From Anaerolineales bacterium UBA2181 (GTDB taxonomy: Bacteria > Chloroflexota > Anaerolineae > Promineifilales > UBA4811), in assembly GCA_002328075.1 (NCBI GenBank), contig DCVT01000035.1:65906-129905 (forward strand): 64,000 bases of DNA, given 5' to 3'. Position numbers and translations under genes: made by a program. Under the pieces are notes generated by a model. That model was not told the DNA's origin. It worked only from the letters and a program-made list of their open reading frames with translations, and made no database searches. Below, in pieces: positions 33,801-42,775 of this stretch; the stretch's first letter is position 1, and each line of letters begins with the position of its first letter.

Positions 33801-35237
33801 CTAGTCGGGCGGGAACACCTTGCCTGGATTGAGGATGCCCAGCGGGTCAAAGGCTGCCTTGATTCTTCGCTGCAGCGCAATGACTGTCGGATCCAATACC
33901 AGCGACAGGTACCCCGCCCGCTTGCAGCCAACGCCGTGCTCGCCACTGATGGTGCCGCCCAACCGGGCCACCGTTTGGTACAGCTCGGTAAGCAATGAGG
34001 GCAACGTCTCCTGCCATACCTCCAATGGCGTCTCTGGTCGCTTGATGGCTGTTGCGTGCAGGTTGCCATCCCCGGCATGCCCATAGCAGGGAATCAAGAC
34101 ACCGTATTCAGATGACAATCGTTCGAGTTCCGGCATCAGGTCAGGTATTCGCGCCAGCGGCACCACAACGTCCTCCAAGCTCTGCACCGGCGACATGACC
34201 TTGAATGCTTCGGCCAGAACTTGCCGGGGACGCCACATCCGCCGCTCAGTGTTGGGCGTGTCACCTACATAAACGTCCAGTGCGCCGGCCGCCAGACAGA
34301 TATCGACGACACGATCCGCCTCCAGATCCACCTGCTGCCGGTCGCCGCCGTCCAGCTCAATCAGCAACATGGCACCCACATCCGGCCGCGGAGGGTTTTC
34401 GCCCAGATGCGCATAGGCCGTCACCACCGACAGGCGATCCATGAACTCGACCGACGCAGGCATTACCCGCCCTTCCGCCATGACGCGGGGAACGGCGGCG
34501 ATGGCACACGAGACATTGGCAAAGGGCACCAGCAGCACCACCCGGGCTGTGGGCAGTGGCAGCAGCCGCAGAACGATCTCGGTGATGATCGCCAGCGTCC
34601 CCTCGGAGCCAACCAGCAGATGGATCAGGTCATAACCGGTGACGTCCTTGACCCGTTTCCCGCCCAGCCGGACAATTTCGCCGGTCGGCAGAACGGCTTC
34701 CAACCCCAGTACATAGCGCCCGGTGACCCCATATTTGATGGCCCGTCCTCCGCCGGCGTTCTCGGCCACATTTCCGCCGATGAAACAGGATTCGAGACTC
34801 ATCGGATATCCGGCGTAAAAGAGCCCATACTCCCTGACGGCTTCGTTGATAGCGTTAGTGACAACGCCCGGCTCCACCACCACTACCATGTTGCCCCGAT
34901 CGATCTCGACGATGCGATTCATTCGCTCCAATGTGAGCAGAACACCACCGAAGACTGGCACCGCCCCACCTGAAAGCCCGGACCCAGCACCCCGCGGGGT
35001 GACCGGCACCCGGTCCCGATTCGCCAACCGCATGATCGCCGAGATCTGCGCCGCAGTAGCCGGTTTGACCACTACCTCCGGCAGAAAAACATAGCCGGGA
35101 TCTGCCACCTCGTCGTGCGAATAGTCCTGCATCCGCTTGGGTGCGTCAAAGATCACGTGCTGTTGCCCCACTATACTGGTCAACTCGTCGACCAGTTCGT
35201 GGCTAACAACCCGATAAGGGCTATTGTCGATACTCAA
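33801..35237 (-). CDS. glcD: FAD-linked oxidase, glycolate oxidase/D-lactate dehydrogenase GlcD type
   Basis: 478 residues. N-terminal FAD-binding PCMH domain (PRGAGSGLSGGAVP, VVEPGVVTNAIN, GGNVAENAGGGRAIKYG) and C-terminal FAD-oxidase domain ending ISGEHGVGCKRAGYLSL...GILNPGKVFP. Oxidises a 2-hydroxy acid such as glycolate or D-lactate, or FAD-dependent relatives. No GlcE/GlcF partners are adjacent. Its ATG overlaps the ROK-kinase stop (ATGA), so it is coupled to a sugar kinase. Substrate not assignable by sequence alone. Confidence 0.88.
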   Translation of the reverse strand: MSIDNSPYRVVSHELVDELTSIVGQQHVIFDAPKRMQDYSHDEVADPGYVFLPEVVVKPATAAQISAIMRLANRDRVPVTPRGAGSGLSGGAVPVFGGVLLTLERMNRIVEIDRGNMVVVVEPGVVTNAINEAVREYGLFYAGYPMSLESCFIGGNVAENAGGGRAIKYGVTGRYVLGLEAVLPTGEIVRLGGKRVKDVTGYDLIHLLVGSEGTLAIITEIVLRLLPLPTARVVLLVPFANVSCAIAAVPRVMAEGRVMPASVEFMDRLSVVTAYAHLGENPPRPDVGAMLLIELDGGDRQQVDLEADRVVDICLAAGALDVYVGDTPNTERRMWRPRQVLAEAFKVMSPVQSLEDVVVPLARIPDLMPELERLSSEYGVLIPCYGHAGDGNLHATAIKRPETPLEVWQETLPSLLTELYQTVARLGGTISGEHGVGCKRAGYLSLVLDPTVIALQRRIKAAFDPLGILNPGKVFPPD

Positions 35238-36118
35238 TCAGCGGCCTCCCTTGCCAGGGCAATGGCGCCCAACACCCCCGCCTGGCGTCCGAGGGCTGGC
35301 GGAACGATCATCTCGTCTATCCGTTCCAGCAACTCTGGCACCTGGATATAACCGTTTAGCAGATCGCGCACCTCGCTCCGAATTCGGGGGAAAAGATGAA
35401 CCTGCTCCATCACGCCGCCGCCCATGATCACTCGCTGTGGCGAAAGGACCGCGATATAGTTGACGACTGCCAAAGCCAGATAATGGGCCTCCAGCGACCA
35501 ACCAGGATGATCGGCCGGCAACGTCTCGGCCGGTTGGTTCCAACGCTGGTGGATAGCTGGGCCGGCAGCCAGGCCTTCCAGACAGTCTCCGTGATACGGG
35601 CATGTTCCCGGAAACGGATCCCGCTGGCGATCGTGTGGCACCCGAATATGGCCCATCTCCGGGTGGAGAAGACCGTGCAGGGGAATTCCATTGACCAAAA
35701 CGCCGCCGCCGATCCCGGTGCCCACCGTCATGTAGACAAAGGTGTCCAGCCCACGGGCAGCGCCCCAATGGTACTCGGCCAACGCAGCGCCGTTCACATC
35801 GGTGTCAAATCCCACCGGAACACCCAATTCCTGGCGAATGGGGTCCACCAGCTGGACGTTTGCCCATCCCGGCTTGGGGGTGGTCAGGATCGTGCCAAAT
35901 GCAGCCGACCTGCGGCGCGGGTCAACCGGTCCAAAGGACGCAATACCAATGCCGGTCAACGGCACCGGCGCCGACTGGAAATATGCAATGATCCTGGCGA
36001 TGGTTTCGGTGGGTGTGGTGGTGGCAAAACGCACCTCTTCACCCAGATCATCGGGTGCCGTTCCCAACGCGCACACGCATTTGGTGCCGCCCATCTCCAC
36101 GCCGCCGTATAGGGTCAT
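35234..36118 (-). CDS. ROK family sugar kinase (fructokinase-like)
   Basis: 294 residues. N-terminal phosphate loop GGVEMGGTKCVCALG, sugar-contact DTDVNGAALAEYHWG, GTGIGGGVLVNG, the ROK zinc site HPEMGHIRVPHDRQRDPFPGTCPYHGDCLEGLAAGPAI (one His, three Cys). The CPYHGDCLEG form is typical of ROK fructokinases of the B. subtilis YdhR/GmuE kind. ATG 36118 (MTLYGGVEMGG) was preferred since family members start just before this motif; ATG 36145 is the alternative. First gene of a ROK-glcD operon. Confidence 0.85.
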   Translation of the reverse strand: MTLYGGVEMGGTKCVCALGTAPDDLGEEVRFATTTPTETIARIIAYFQSAPVPLTGIGIASFGPVDPRRRSAAFGTILTTPKPGWANVQLVDPIRQELGVPVGFDTDVNGAALAEYHWGAARGLDTFVYMTVGTGIGGGVLVNGIPLHGLLHPEMGHIRVPHDRQRDPFPGTCPYHGDCLEGLAAGPAIHQRWNQPAETLPADHPGWSLEAHYLALAVVNYIAVLSPQRVIMGGGVMEQVHLFPRIRSEVRDLLNGYIQVPELLERIDEMIVPPALGRQAGVLGAIALAREAAD

Positions 36119-36198
36119 GACAAACCGATGCTCTCCGGAATACATAAGGACCGACGACGACAGCGGGATTCCTGACGCCTGTCGCCTCTTGACGCTCG

Positions 36199-36204
36199 AT
36201 TATA
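36199..36204 (-). promoter_or_regulatory. Probable -10 box for the ROK-glcD operon
   Basis: Perfect minus-strand TATAAT, 81 nt before the ATG at 36118. The -35 region 17 nt upstream (TTCCGT) is poor. Confidence 0.4.
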
Positions 36205-36578
36205 GACCATGACAGCGGGATACGGAAATGCCTTGGATTGCCGGGCGCCTCGGGAGTCGATCCGCTCTACTGCAGGCGCAGGTGCCCAGAACGGAGCGAG
36301 TGGCAAGGACACGGTCATCCACGCAGCTGCCTGTCGAACAGATCGAAAGGACAATACCGGGTCGCCCTGCGGCGGCAATTGGATGCGCGCAGACACGAAT
36401 AGTAGTCAGTCATTCGTCCGGCCTACCCCGGTCGGGTGGTGCATGTGTGAACCGTGCAATTGCGGGCTCCTCGGGAGTTGGGTACACTTACAATGAACGG
36501 CGGTATGGTCACGTGGTCGCAACGTGGTCACTCCCGATGTTTGGGCTCGGCGAGGTTGTAGTAGACAGGAGATACGTG
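36205..36578. other. Intergenic region upstream of the alpha/alpha-toroid gene
   Basis: The open frame continues back to 36228 but that part has no recognisable motif and includes the promoter at 36460-36488, so it is treated as non-coding. Nothing else seen. Confidence 0.55.
36460..36488 (+). promoter_or_regulatory. Promoter of the alpha/alpha-toroid-DUF998 operon
   Basis: TTGCGG (36460-36465), 17-nt spacer, TACACT (36483-36488), with TACAAT overlapping slightly downstream. About 90 nt before ATG 36579. Confidence 0.55.
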
Positions 36579-37622
36579 ATGCAGCCAATCATCCGCCAAC
36601 TTGCAGAGTCGAAAGAGCCCTCCATCCGCTTCAAGGTGCGCGTTCGGGTGCTGGGTGAGGGCGAGAACTCGCCAGAGGTACGCCAGCTCCGAAACTGCAT
36701 AAAAAGGTCAGTGCGGGTTCAGGCGTTGCTGGGCGACCGGGACCAATCGGGAAGGGTTCGGCCCGTTGGACAGGTCTACCGCAAGTGGGCCGGCGCCCAC
36801 TGGGTCCTGGCAACCCTTGCCGACCTCGGCTATCCACCGGCAGATCAGGATCTGATGCCCATCCTCGACCAGGTCTTGGATTGCTGGATCGAGCCCACAT
36901 CGATCCAGGAGCACATTGTTCGCCCGGGAGAGTCTCCTTACGGGCGGCGCCATGGGGTGCCCATCATCAATGGCAGGGCCCGCCGCTGTGCCTCACAGCA
37001 GGGGAACGCGTTGTTCTCCGCGGTCTCGCTCGGCCTGATCGACGCGCGGTGCCACCAGCTCGCGGATTTGCTGCTCCGTTGGCAGTGGCCGGACGGGGGC
37101 TGGAACTGCGACCGCCAACCTGAAGCCTCCATCTCCTCTTTTTGGGAGTCGCTGATTCCGCTGCGGGCCCTCGCCGCCTATGCCAAAGCCACTGGCCGGT
37201 GCCAGGCACTACAGGCAACCGAGCGTGCCGCGGAGCTGTTCCTCAGCCGGCATCTGTACCTGAGGCGGCGCGATGGACAACCCATGAACCCGCAGTTCCT
37301 GCGCCTTCACTATCCCACTTACTGGCGCTACGATGTGCTCTTTGGGCTCAAGGTCGTGGCGGAGGCCGGATTCATCGGCGACCCGCGCTGTCGCAACGCA
37401 CTTGACCTGCTGGGATCCAGACAGCTTCCGGACGGTGGCTGGCCGGCCGAGGAACGTTTCTATCAAAACACGAACCCCAATACGAGTGGCTACGACCTGG
37501 TGTCGTGGGGCGGTGTCAGTAGACACACCATGAACGAGTGGGTCACGGCCGACGCGCTCTATGTTCTGCGGATGGCCGGCCGACTTGATGGTCAGGGCGC
37601 GGGCAAGGATACAGAGCTTTAG
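36579..37622 (+). CDS. Prenyltransferase/squalene-cyclase-like alpha/alpha-toroid protein
   Basis: 347 residues from ATG 36579, which has AGGAGA 6 nt upstream. Repeated helical hairpins with the Gln/Asp-Gly-Gly-Trp signature of terpenoid-cyclase-like toroids: WQWPDGGWNCDRQ (~residue 170) and RQLPDGGWPAEERF (~residue 287). The N-terminus IIRQLAESKEPSIRFKVRVRVLG resembles that of the protein at 40138-41112, so these are paralogues. Cyclase Asp motifs are not evident, so catalytic function is unclear. Twelve nt precede the DUF998-like gene. Confidence 0.72.
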   Translation: MQPIIRQLAESKEPSIRFKVRVRVLGEGENSPEVRQLRNCIKRSVRVQALLGDRDQSGRVRPVGQVYRKWAGAHWVLATLADLGYPPADQDLMPILDQVLDCWIEPTSIQEHIVRPGESPYGRRHGVPIINGRARRCASQQGNALFSAVSLGLIDARCHQLADLLLRWQWPDGGWNCDRQPEASISSFWESLIPLRALAAYAKATGRCQALQATERAAELFLSRHLYLRRRDGQPMNPQFLRLHYPTYWRYDVLFGLKVVAEAGFIGDPRCRNALDLLGSRQLPDGGWPAEERFYQNTNPNTSGYDLVSWGGVSRHTMNEWVTADALYVLRMAGRLDGQGAGKDTEL

Positions 37623-37634
37623 GGAGGCAGTGAC

Positions 37635-38312
37635 ATGACATCATCTTGGCAGCGGCGGGCGTTCGCGATTGTGATCGTTGCGTGCGTTCAGTTTGTCGTG
37701 CTCACCCTGGTCGCTATGCTACTTTATCCGGGTGGCACACTGAGGGATCCCAACACAACCGGCTATTCATTCTATGGCAGTTTTCTCAGCGAACTTGGCC
37801 TGACCAGGACCCATGCTGGTGGATCCAACCTTCCCTCGTTTATCCTGTTTGTGGTCGCGCTGACGTTGGCCGGGGGCGGACTGGTGCTCTTTTTCGTCGC
37901 GTTCGCGAGCTTTTTCCGGCGAACGCCCCTGAGACGGGTCGTGAGCGCGCTGGGCTCATTGGCAGGTATCGCCAGCGGGATCTGTTTTGTCGGCGTTGCT
38001 TTCACTCCCGCCGACCTCTTTGCGCAAGCCCACGGGCAGTTTGTCATGTGGGCCTTCCAGCTCTTTCCGGTGGCGGTGGTGTTGTATACTGCCGCTATCC
38101 TGCTGGAGCCGAATTACCCCAACCGTTACGCGGTGGTTTTTGCCGGGTTTGCTGTCCTGCTCATCCTCTACCTGATCCTGCTCAGGACCGGACCGGCGCC
38201 GGATTTGTCGACCGGGTTGGCCATCCAGGCCACCGGACAGAAAGCTATTGTGTACGCCTCCGTCATCACGATCGGGGTACAGGCGCTGGGGGCAAGGCGC
38301 CAGGCACGGTGA
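37635..38312 (+). CDS. DUF998-like integral membrane protein
   Basis: 225 residues with about six transmembrane helices. An N-terminal YSFYGSFLSELGLTRT segment after the first helix and VGVAFTPADLFAQAHGQFVM in the middle (a conserved Pro/His turn) match the DUF998 layout. Probably co-transcribed with the toroid protein upstream. Function unknown. Confidence 0.7.
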   Translation: MTSSWQRRAFAIVIVACVQFVVLTLVAMLLYPGGTLRDPNTTGYSFYGSFLSELGLTRTHAGGSNLPSFILFVVALTLAGGGLVLFFVAFASFFRRTPLRRVVSALGSLAGIASGICFVGVAFTPADLFAQAHGQFVMWAFQLFPVAVVLYTAAILLEPNYPNRYAVVFAGFAVLLILYLILLRTGPAPDLSTGLAIQATGQKAIVYASVITIGVQALGARRQAR

Positions 38313-38340
38313 CGGAATCCGGGCATGCTTCTGGCAGGCC

Positions 38341-38381
38341 TGTGGATAACTAGGCATTTGAATGGCCGAAACTGTGGATAA
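38341..38381. promoter_or_regulatory. Pair of perfect DnaA-box sequences
   Basis: TGTGGATAA (reverse of TTATCCACA) occurs at 38341-38349 and again at 38373-38381, each inside a longer shared context (CTGTGGATAAC-AGG). A degenerate third copy (GGTGGAGAAC) lies near 38403. Both are in the 262-nt gap between the DUF998 and WYL genes. A DnaA-binding role is an inference. Confidence 0.45.
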
Positions 38382-38574
38382 CCAGGGGTTCGTGCAACCG
38401 GACGGTGGAGAACCTTGACCCTGCTGCGGAGATTGAACCGGTGGTGGACATCGTCTGGCCACCGTGGAGCCAGGCGTGCCCATCACCATTCCGAGTGTCT
38501 GCCGGTGACAGAGGCCGGCACTCCTAACCGTAAGCACTCTGGCTCTGTCCCGCCTCACTGTCGGATTCCCTAGC

Positions 38575-39597
38575 ATGACCAACATCGCCACCCGTCTGCT
38601 CTCCATGATCCTCCTGCTGCAATCCAGGAGCATTTGGAAAGCGGCCGAACTGGCGGCCGAGCTCAACATCTCTGAACGCACAGTCCACCGCTACATGACG
38701 ATGTTGGAGGAGATGGGGATTCCGCTCTACACTGAGCGTGGGCCCTACGGCGGTTTCTCGCTGCTCCGTGGGTACAAGCTGCCGCCGTTAATCTTTACGG
38801 CCGAGGAGGCGACCGTCCTTTACATGGGCGCCCAATTGGTCAAAGAGGTGTGGGGTCAGACCTACGAGGGCGCAGTCACGGCTGCTACCGCCAAGCTGGA
38901 CAACGTACTGCCGGATGACCTGCGCCAGGAGGTCGCAAGCGCCCGGCAGAGCCTGGTGATCAGTGGGATGACACGCCTGAATTACGGGCCGTGGGAGCGC
39001 ACCATCCATGTACTGCGCCGATGCATTGGGGACCGTCGGCAAGTGACCATCGGATACCACAGCTTTGCCCGTCCTCAGGAGATCGAGCGGATGGTTGACC
39101 CCTATGCCCTCGCCTTTCAATGGGGTCTATGGTACCTGGTTGGGTACTGCCACCTGCGCGAGGCGCTGCGCACCTTCCGAGTGGATCGCATCCACCAGGC
39201 CGTGATGTTGGAGACCCGGTTCACGCCGCCACGCGATTTCGACGTCCGGCGTTATCTAGCCGAGAACGTTCGAGCTGAACCGGCGCACTCGGCAATCGTG
39301 CAGATCGACGCCCATTTGGCGCCGGAGGTGCGCCAGCGCCACGGACATTGGATGGACATGACCGACCAGGCGGACGGTTCGCTCGTCGCCCGGTTCGGAG
39401 TCGCAACCTTGGACTGGACAGTCGGCTGGGTGCTCAGTTGTGGCTCAAGCGCCCAGGCCCTGCACCCGCCCGAATTGGTGCGACGCGTGCGGACGGCGGC
39501 CGAGGGAATCGTCGCTCGCTACCTGCGGCCGAGCCTGCAGGATACTGAGGACGGACCGGCTGACATGACCTCAAACCAGGCGTCATCCCCGCGGTGA
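38575..39597 (+). CDS. YafY-type WYL-domain transcriptional regulator
   Basis: 340 residues. N-terminal HTH_11 domain (TRLLSMILLLQSRSIWKAAELAAELNISERTVHRYMTMLEEMGIP, residues 5-50), then a WYL domain (VTIGYHSFARPQEIERMVDPYALAFQWGLWYLVGYCHLREALRTFRVDRI, ~residues 155-205) and a WCX-like C-terminus. WYL domains sense ligands such as nucleic-acid fragments or nucleotides. It may control its neighbours; no binding site was identified. Confidence 0.9.
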   Translation: MTNIATRLLSMILLLQSRSIWKAAELAAELNISERTVHRYMTMLEEMGIPLYTERGPYGGFSLLRGYKLPPLIFTAEEATVLYMGAQLVKEVWGQTYEGAVTAATAKLDNVLPDDLRQEVASARQSLVISGMTRLNYGPWERTIHVLRRCIGDRRQVTIGYHSFARPQEIERMVDPYALAFQWGLWYLVGYCHLREALRTFRVDRIHQAVMLETRFTPPRDFDVRRYLAENVRAEPAHSAIVQIDAHLAPEVRQRHGHWMDMTDQADGSLVARFGVATLDWTVGWVLSCGSSAQALHPPELVRRVRTAAEGIVARYLRPSLQDTEDGPADMTSNQASSPR

Positions 39598-39663
39598 TGC
39601 GGCCGTCGCGACGTGTTCCCGGGAGAAATCCCTCGTGTCCACGGGGAGGGCGCGATCCTGCGG

Positions 39664-40014
39664 CTACACCAGACCGCGTCGGATCTGCTCAAGCACCGTC
39701 TGCGCTTGCGGCACAAAACCAAAGAAGCCGAGCAGCTGCTCACACGCGTAATCAGCGCAGTGTGCGCAGTTTGCCAATCCGCGTTCCATGCTGCAGGCGC
39801 GAATCCCGCACTCGAAACAGTGGCGGCATTTGCGGCCCACCGGGCCCAGGCAGCCATCGCAGATCACCCCTGAAACGGTGATTTCCGGCGCGTTGTACTC
39901 TACTCGCCAGGCAGTCGCCACCCGCTCTAGCGCCTCCCGGTCATCCGCTTGCGTGGCGATATAGGCCGAACAGTCGGTGCAGATCAGACCACAGTATGCA
40001 ACCAACTTGGACAT
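39664..40014 (-). CDS. DUF3795 cysteine-rich protein
   Basis: 116 residues with a dense Cys pattern: YCGLICTDCSAYIAT, VICDGCLG, KCRHCFECGIRACSMERGLANCAHCADYACEQL. This is the DUF3795 signature (CGLxCxxCxAY ... CxGC ... CxIRxCxxxKGxxxCxxCxxyxCexL), probably metal binding. ATG 40014 has GAGGGAGG 7-8 nt upstream; the frame extends farther without family similarity. Function unknown. Confidence 0.85.
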   Translation of the reverse strand: MSKLVAYCGLICTDCSAYIATQADDREALERVATAWRVEYNAPEITVSGVICDGCLGPVGRKCRHCFECGIRACSMERGLANCAHCADYACEQLLGFFGFVPQAQTVLEQIRRGLV

Positions 40015-40137
40015 CAGGTAACCTCCCTCATCAACTGACGAAAGCGGCGCCGCCACGCATGCCCCGGCCGGAGTCGGGCCCGGCAGCGCCACCCTAATCC
40101 CACTGCATTCGCCGACAGAAGCGAACACCATCGGGGC

Positions 40138-41112
40138 CTATTCTATCCGCCCGCACATTCGGAGCACCAGAAAGGTGAGCCAGGGCGAAGGGGCCTTTTT
40201 ATCGGCAAAAGACCACCCTTTCCAGGCCTGGTACATGGAGCTGGCAGCGTAGCGGCCGTCGGGCGAGGCCTGACCGGCGACCACGTCCACCATCTCCCGA
40301 AACCGCGCGTCGGCGTGGACCCAAGGAAACCGGCTCAGCGCCTCCAGCACATGCAGAATGTCGTACCAGATAAACGGATACTTGAGTTTGGCAAAGTCAG
40401 TGCCCATGCCGAAGAGATAAGGTTTCCGCTCGCGTCGGTTCTCCCAATGCCACAGAAGCATCTCTGCTCCGGCGCGGGCGGCGGGACACTGGTTGAGCTC
40501 CGGAACCAACGAAAGAACCTTGAGCGCGTGGACGTTGGCAACGGGACATGGATCGTCCCGGCGGCCCGGCCCCCGGAATCGGCCGAATGCGGGTGCAGCG
40601 CGGCAACGCCAGCCATTGGCGTCCACCAGGCTCATGATATGCTCCACAGCATGCTGCACCTCGGGTTCGTCGCCCAGCCCCAGCGCAAGCAGCACATATA
40701 GCACCATTGGGGCGTCGCACAGCATCCATCCCCAGGTCTCCTCGCCAGTGCCGCCAAACGCCATCGGGATGCTGACCAGGCTCTGAAAAGCACCCTCTTG
40801 AGACTGGTGAGCCACAACGGAGTCTACAACCGCCGACATGCCAGGGTCGCCGGACCGCACGCCAAAATCGATCAATGTGCCGAGGTGGTACAGAGGATGT
40901 TTGGCGTCGTTGTGCCGCTGAAGCGGGTAACCCGGCCAGGACTCAGCCCTGGCGATGAGTCCCTGCACCTGCGGGTGGGCCAGCATCTCGGCGTGGGCCG
41001 ACTGCACCTGGGGATCATGATCGGGGCGGCCCAGCAGGTCTACCATCGTTCGGTAGCGGGTCCACGGCTCGCCCGATTCCAGCAGCCATTGAATCACCGG
41101 CACGGTCATCAT
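40138..41112 (-). CDS. Alpha/alpha-toroid (prenyltransferase-like) protein
   Basis: 324 residues. N-terminus VIQWLLESGEPWTRYRTMVDLLG matches that of the 36579-37622 protein, followed by helical repeats (HPLYHLGTLIDFGVRSGDPGMSAVVDSVVAHQSQEGAFQSL, ANVHALKVLSLVPEL, WYDILHVLEALSRFPW, ASPDGRY). It lacks the clear QPDGGW motifs and any cyclase Asp-rich motif. ATG 41112 has GAGG 6 nt upstream; the TTG five codons earlier is unlikely. Function unknown. Confidence 0.7.
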   Translation of the reverse strand: MMTVPVIQWLLESGEPWTRYRTMVDLLGRPDHDPQVQSAHAEMLAHPQVQGLIARAESWPGYPLQRHNDAKHPLYHLGTLIDFGVRSGDPGMSAVVDSVVAHQSQEGAFQSLVSIPMAFGGTGEETWGWMLCDAPMVLYVLLALGLGDEPEVQHAVEHIMSLVDANGWRCRAAPAFGRFRGPGRRDDPCPVANVHALKVLSLVPELNQCPAARAGAEMLLWHWENRRERKPYLFGMGTDFAKLKYPFIWYDILHVLEALSRFPWVHADARFREMVDVVAGQASPDGRYAASSMYQAWKGWSFADKKAPSPWLTFLVLRMCGRIE

Positions 41113-41770
41113 CGTTATCCTCGCCAAGATTTTACCCGAGCAAAGGGACGACGGCTACACCCCGGGCCAAACCCGGATTCGGGTTTTTCGCGCTGCTCGT
41201 ACCTCACCTACCGCCGTCACCAACCGGCGAACCCGGGTTCGCGCATCCTGCAACCCGGTCAGTGATGGCGGACCGGCCTTGACCCCGTCGGTCTACTCGG
41301 CAACATCTGCACAGATGGTATGAACGTGGTCAGAGCCTGGTGATTCGAGCAGCCGTCCCGGGTCCTCGCACTGCCCGGTTGTTTGGCGAATTCTGGTGAT
41401 CACATCGAGGCTATTGGGCCAGCACTCGACGCGCCCCGTACTCGGTGCAGCCGGATGCCTTCGCCAGGAGTGCATTGCACGCCTGGCGCAAGTCTTCGGC
41501 AAGGAATGGGCCGCCGCCGGCAATACCCCGGTGATACCGGCCCCGACCAGCTCCGTAGAAACGCCCGTTTGGGCCAGCCATGGCTGAGGTGATCGGGAGA
41601 GTAACGATGACGTCGGGTGAGCTGACGCCTTGATCCTCAGCCTGATGGATGACAGGAACCGCTGTCTCAGCGGGTTGCCCTCCAGGCTGTTCAGTGCCAG
41701 CCCGCTAGCGCGGACGTCAAACCCAGTTCTGCCCATTTATCGGCGGTGCAGTTCCGCCCGGTGCATGGTT
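41113..41770. other. Long intergenic region
   Basis: About 650 nt. It contains AACCCG/CGGGTT hairpins, including a stem followed by TTTTT near 41170-41190 (plus strand) and the palindrome at 41227-41242. Open frames here (147 codons minus 41293-41736; 99 plus) have no recognisable motif, so no gene is called. A decayed gene cannot be excluded. Confidence 0.5.
41227..41242. repeat. 16-bp perfect palindrome
   Basis: GCGAACCCGGGTTCGC. The half-site AACCCG also forms the hairpin some 50 nt upstream. Could be an operator or a transcript-end structure. Confidence 0.5.
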
Positions 41771-42763
41771 TCAGAAACCGAGAGTCTGATACGCGGTGCA
41801 ACAGGGTTGGCCAGCTGCAATCTCCAGCTGGCGCTCTCCCGGACGGCCGACGACCGACCAGAGGGTGCCAAATGGCCGCTGGGGAAAGTGGTCACCGTGA
41901 GAGCAAACAAGCCCCTGGTGGTCGGTTAGCGCGCCCTTGACTGCTGCCACGTCCACTGCCGGGCCCTTTCCCAGCAACTCGCGCAGGCGCCGGAACCTTG
42001 GGCGAGAGTCTGGCGGGATGAACTCCTCCGTGCCAGCCCAGCAGGAGCAGACGGCGTGATTGGTCATAACCAGCAGGCCATCCACCGGGTAGCGCACCTC
42101 GATTCCCTTTACGGTGGGCTCCACTGCGGCCGCGTTGCCAGAGCGATCAGCCAGTAGATACGTCCAACTGGCGGCGTGGGGCAGCCGCAGAATCAGATCC
42201 AGCCCCTCGTCCACCGTAGCACAGCGATCAAGAAGCAGCCGCACGATGAACCAGAACGCCAATCCCGGCTGCAAGCCGCGCGTGAAAAAGGCAGCCTGGG
42301 CAACAAAGAGCCCCGCTTCGTTGAGGCCGTCCTCGCGGCCAACCCAGATGTCGCAGTTGCCCAAGCTGGCATAGCGCCCCTCAGGATAGGTGCGATAAAT
42401 GGTGGCGCCCTCCTGAGAGGAATCGTAGAAGTAGTCATAGTTGCGTCCGACGATAGTGCGGTTATCCGCCGCACGCTCTGGCAGGACTGCCAGGACGGTA
42501 CAACCGGCATCTGGCAACTCAGAGTCATCGAACGGACATGTCAGACTAAAGTCGATCAGCGCCTCGGGATCGAGGCCGGCCGCCTCCGCCAGCCCATGTA
42601 GCTCCTCCAGCAGTTCGGGTGCATGCTCGGCCAACTCCTCCCGGCATCGCAGGGCAAAACGGGCCATCTGTGGTTCCAGAGCCGGAACCTGCCACCCGCG
42701 CAAAAGCAGACCTTGCTGTCGTCCCATCTCGAAATAACTACCCCGCAGTTCGATCTGATGCAC
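41771..42763 (-). CDS. C45 family Ntn-hydrolase (acyl-CoA:6-APA acyltransferase-like)
   Basis: 330 residues. The autocatalytic Cys is likely in PDAGCTVLAV (~residue 88), followed by GRNYDYFYDS, EAGLFVAQAAFF and TNHAV, the layout of peptidase C45/IAT-like proteins that cleave themselves and act on acyl amides. N-terminal IELRGSYFEMGRQQGLLLR is the typical family opening. Substrate unknown; a penicillin role should not be assumed. 12 nt downstream of uvrA on the same strand, so possibly in its transcript. Confidence 0.85.
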   Translation of the reverse strand: MHQIELRGSYFEMGRQQGLLLRGWQVPALEPQMARFALRCREELAEHAPELLEELHGLAEAAGLDPEALIDFSLTCPFDDSELPDAGCTVLAVLPERAADNRTIVGRNYDYFYDSSQEGATIYRTYPEGRYASLGNCDIWVGREDGLNEAGLFVAQAAFFTRGLQPGLAFWFIVRLLLDRCATVDEGLDLILRLPHAASWTYLLADRSGNAAAVEPTVKGIEVRYPVDGLLVMTNHAVCSCWAGTEEFIPPDSRPRFRRLRELLGKGPAVDVAAVKGALTDHQGLVCSHGDHFPQRPFGTLWSVVGRPGERQLEIAAGQPCCTAYQTLGF

Positions 42764-42775
42764 CGTGCTGGCTCC

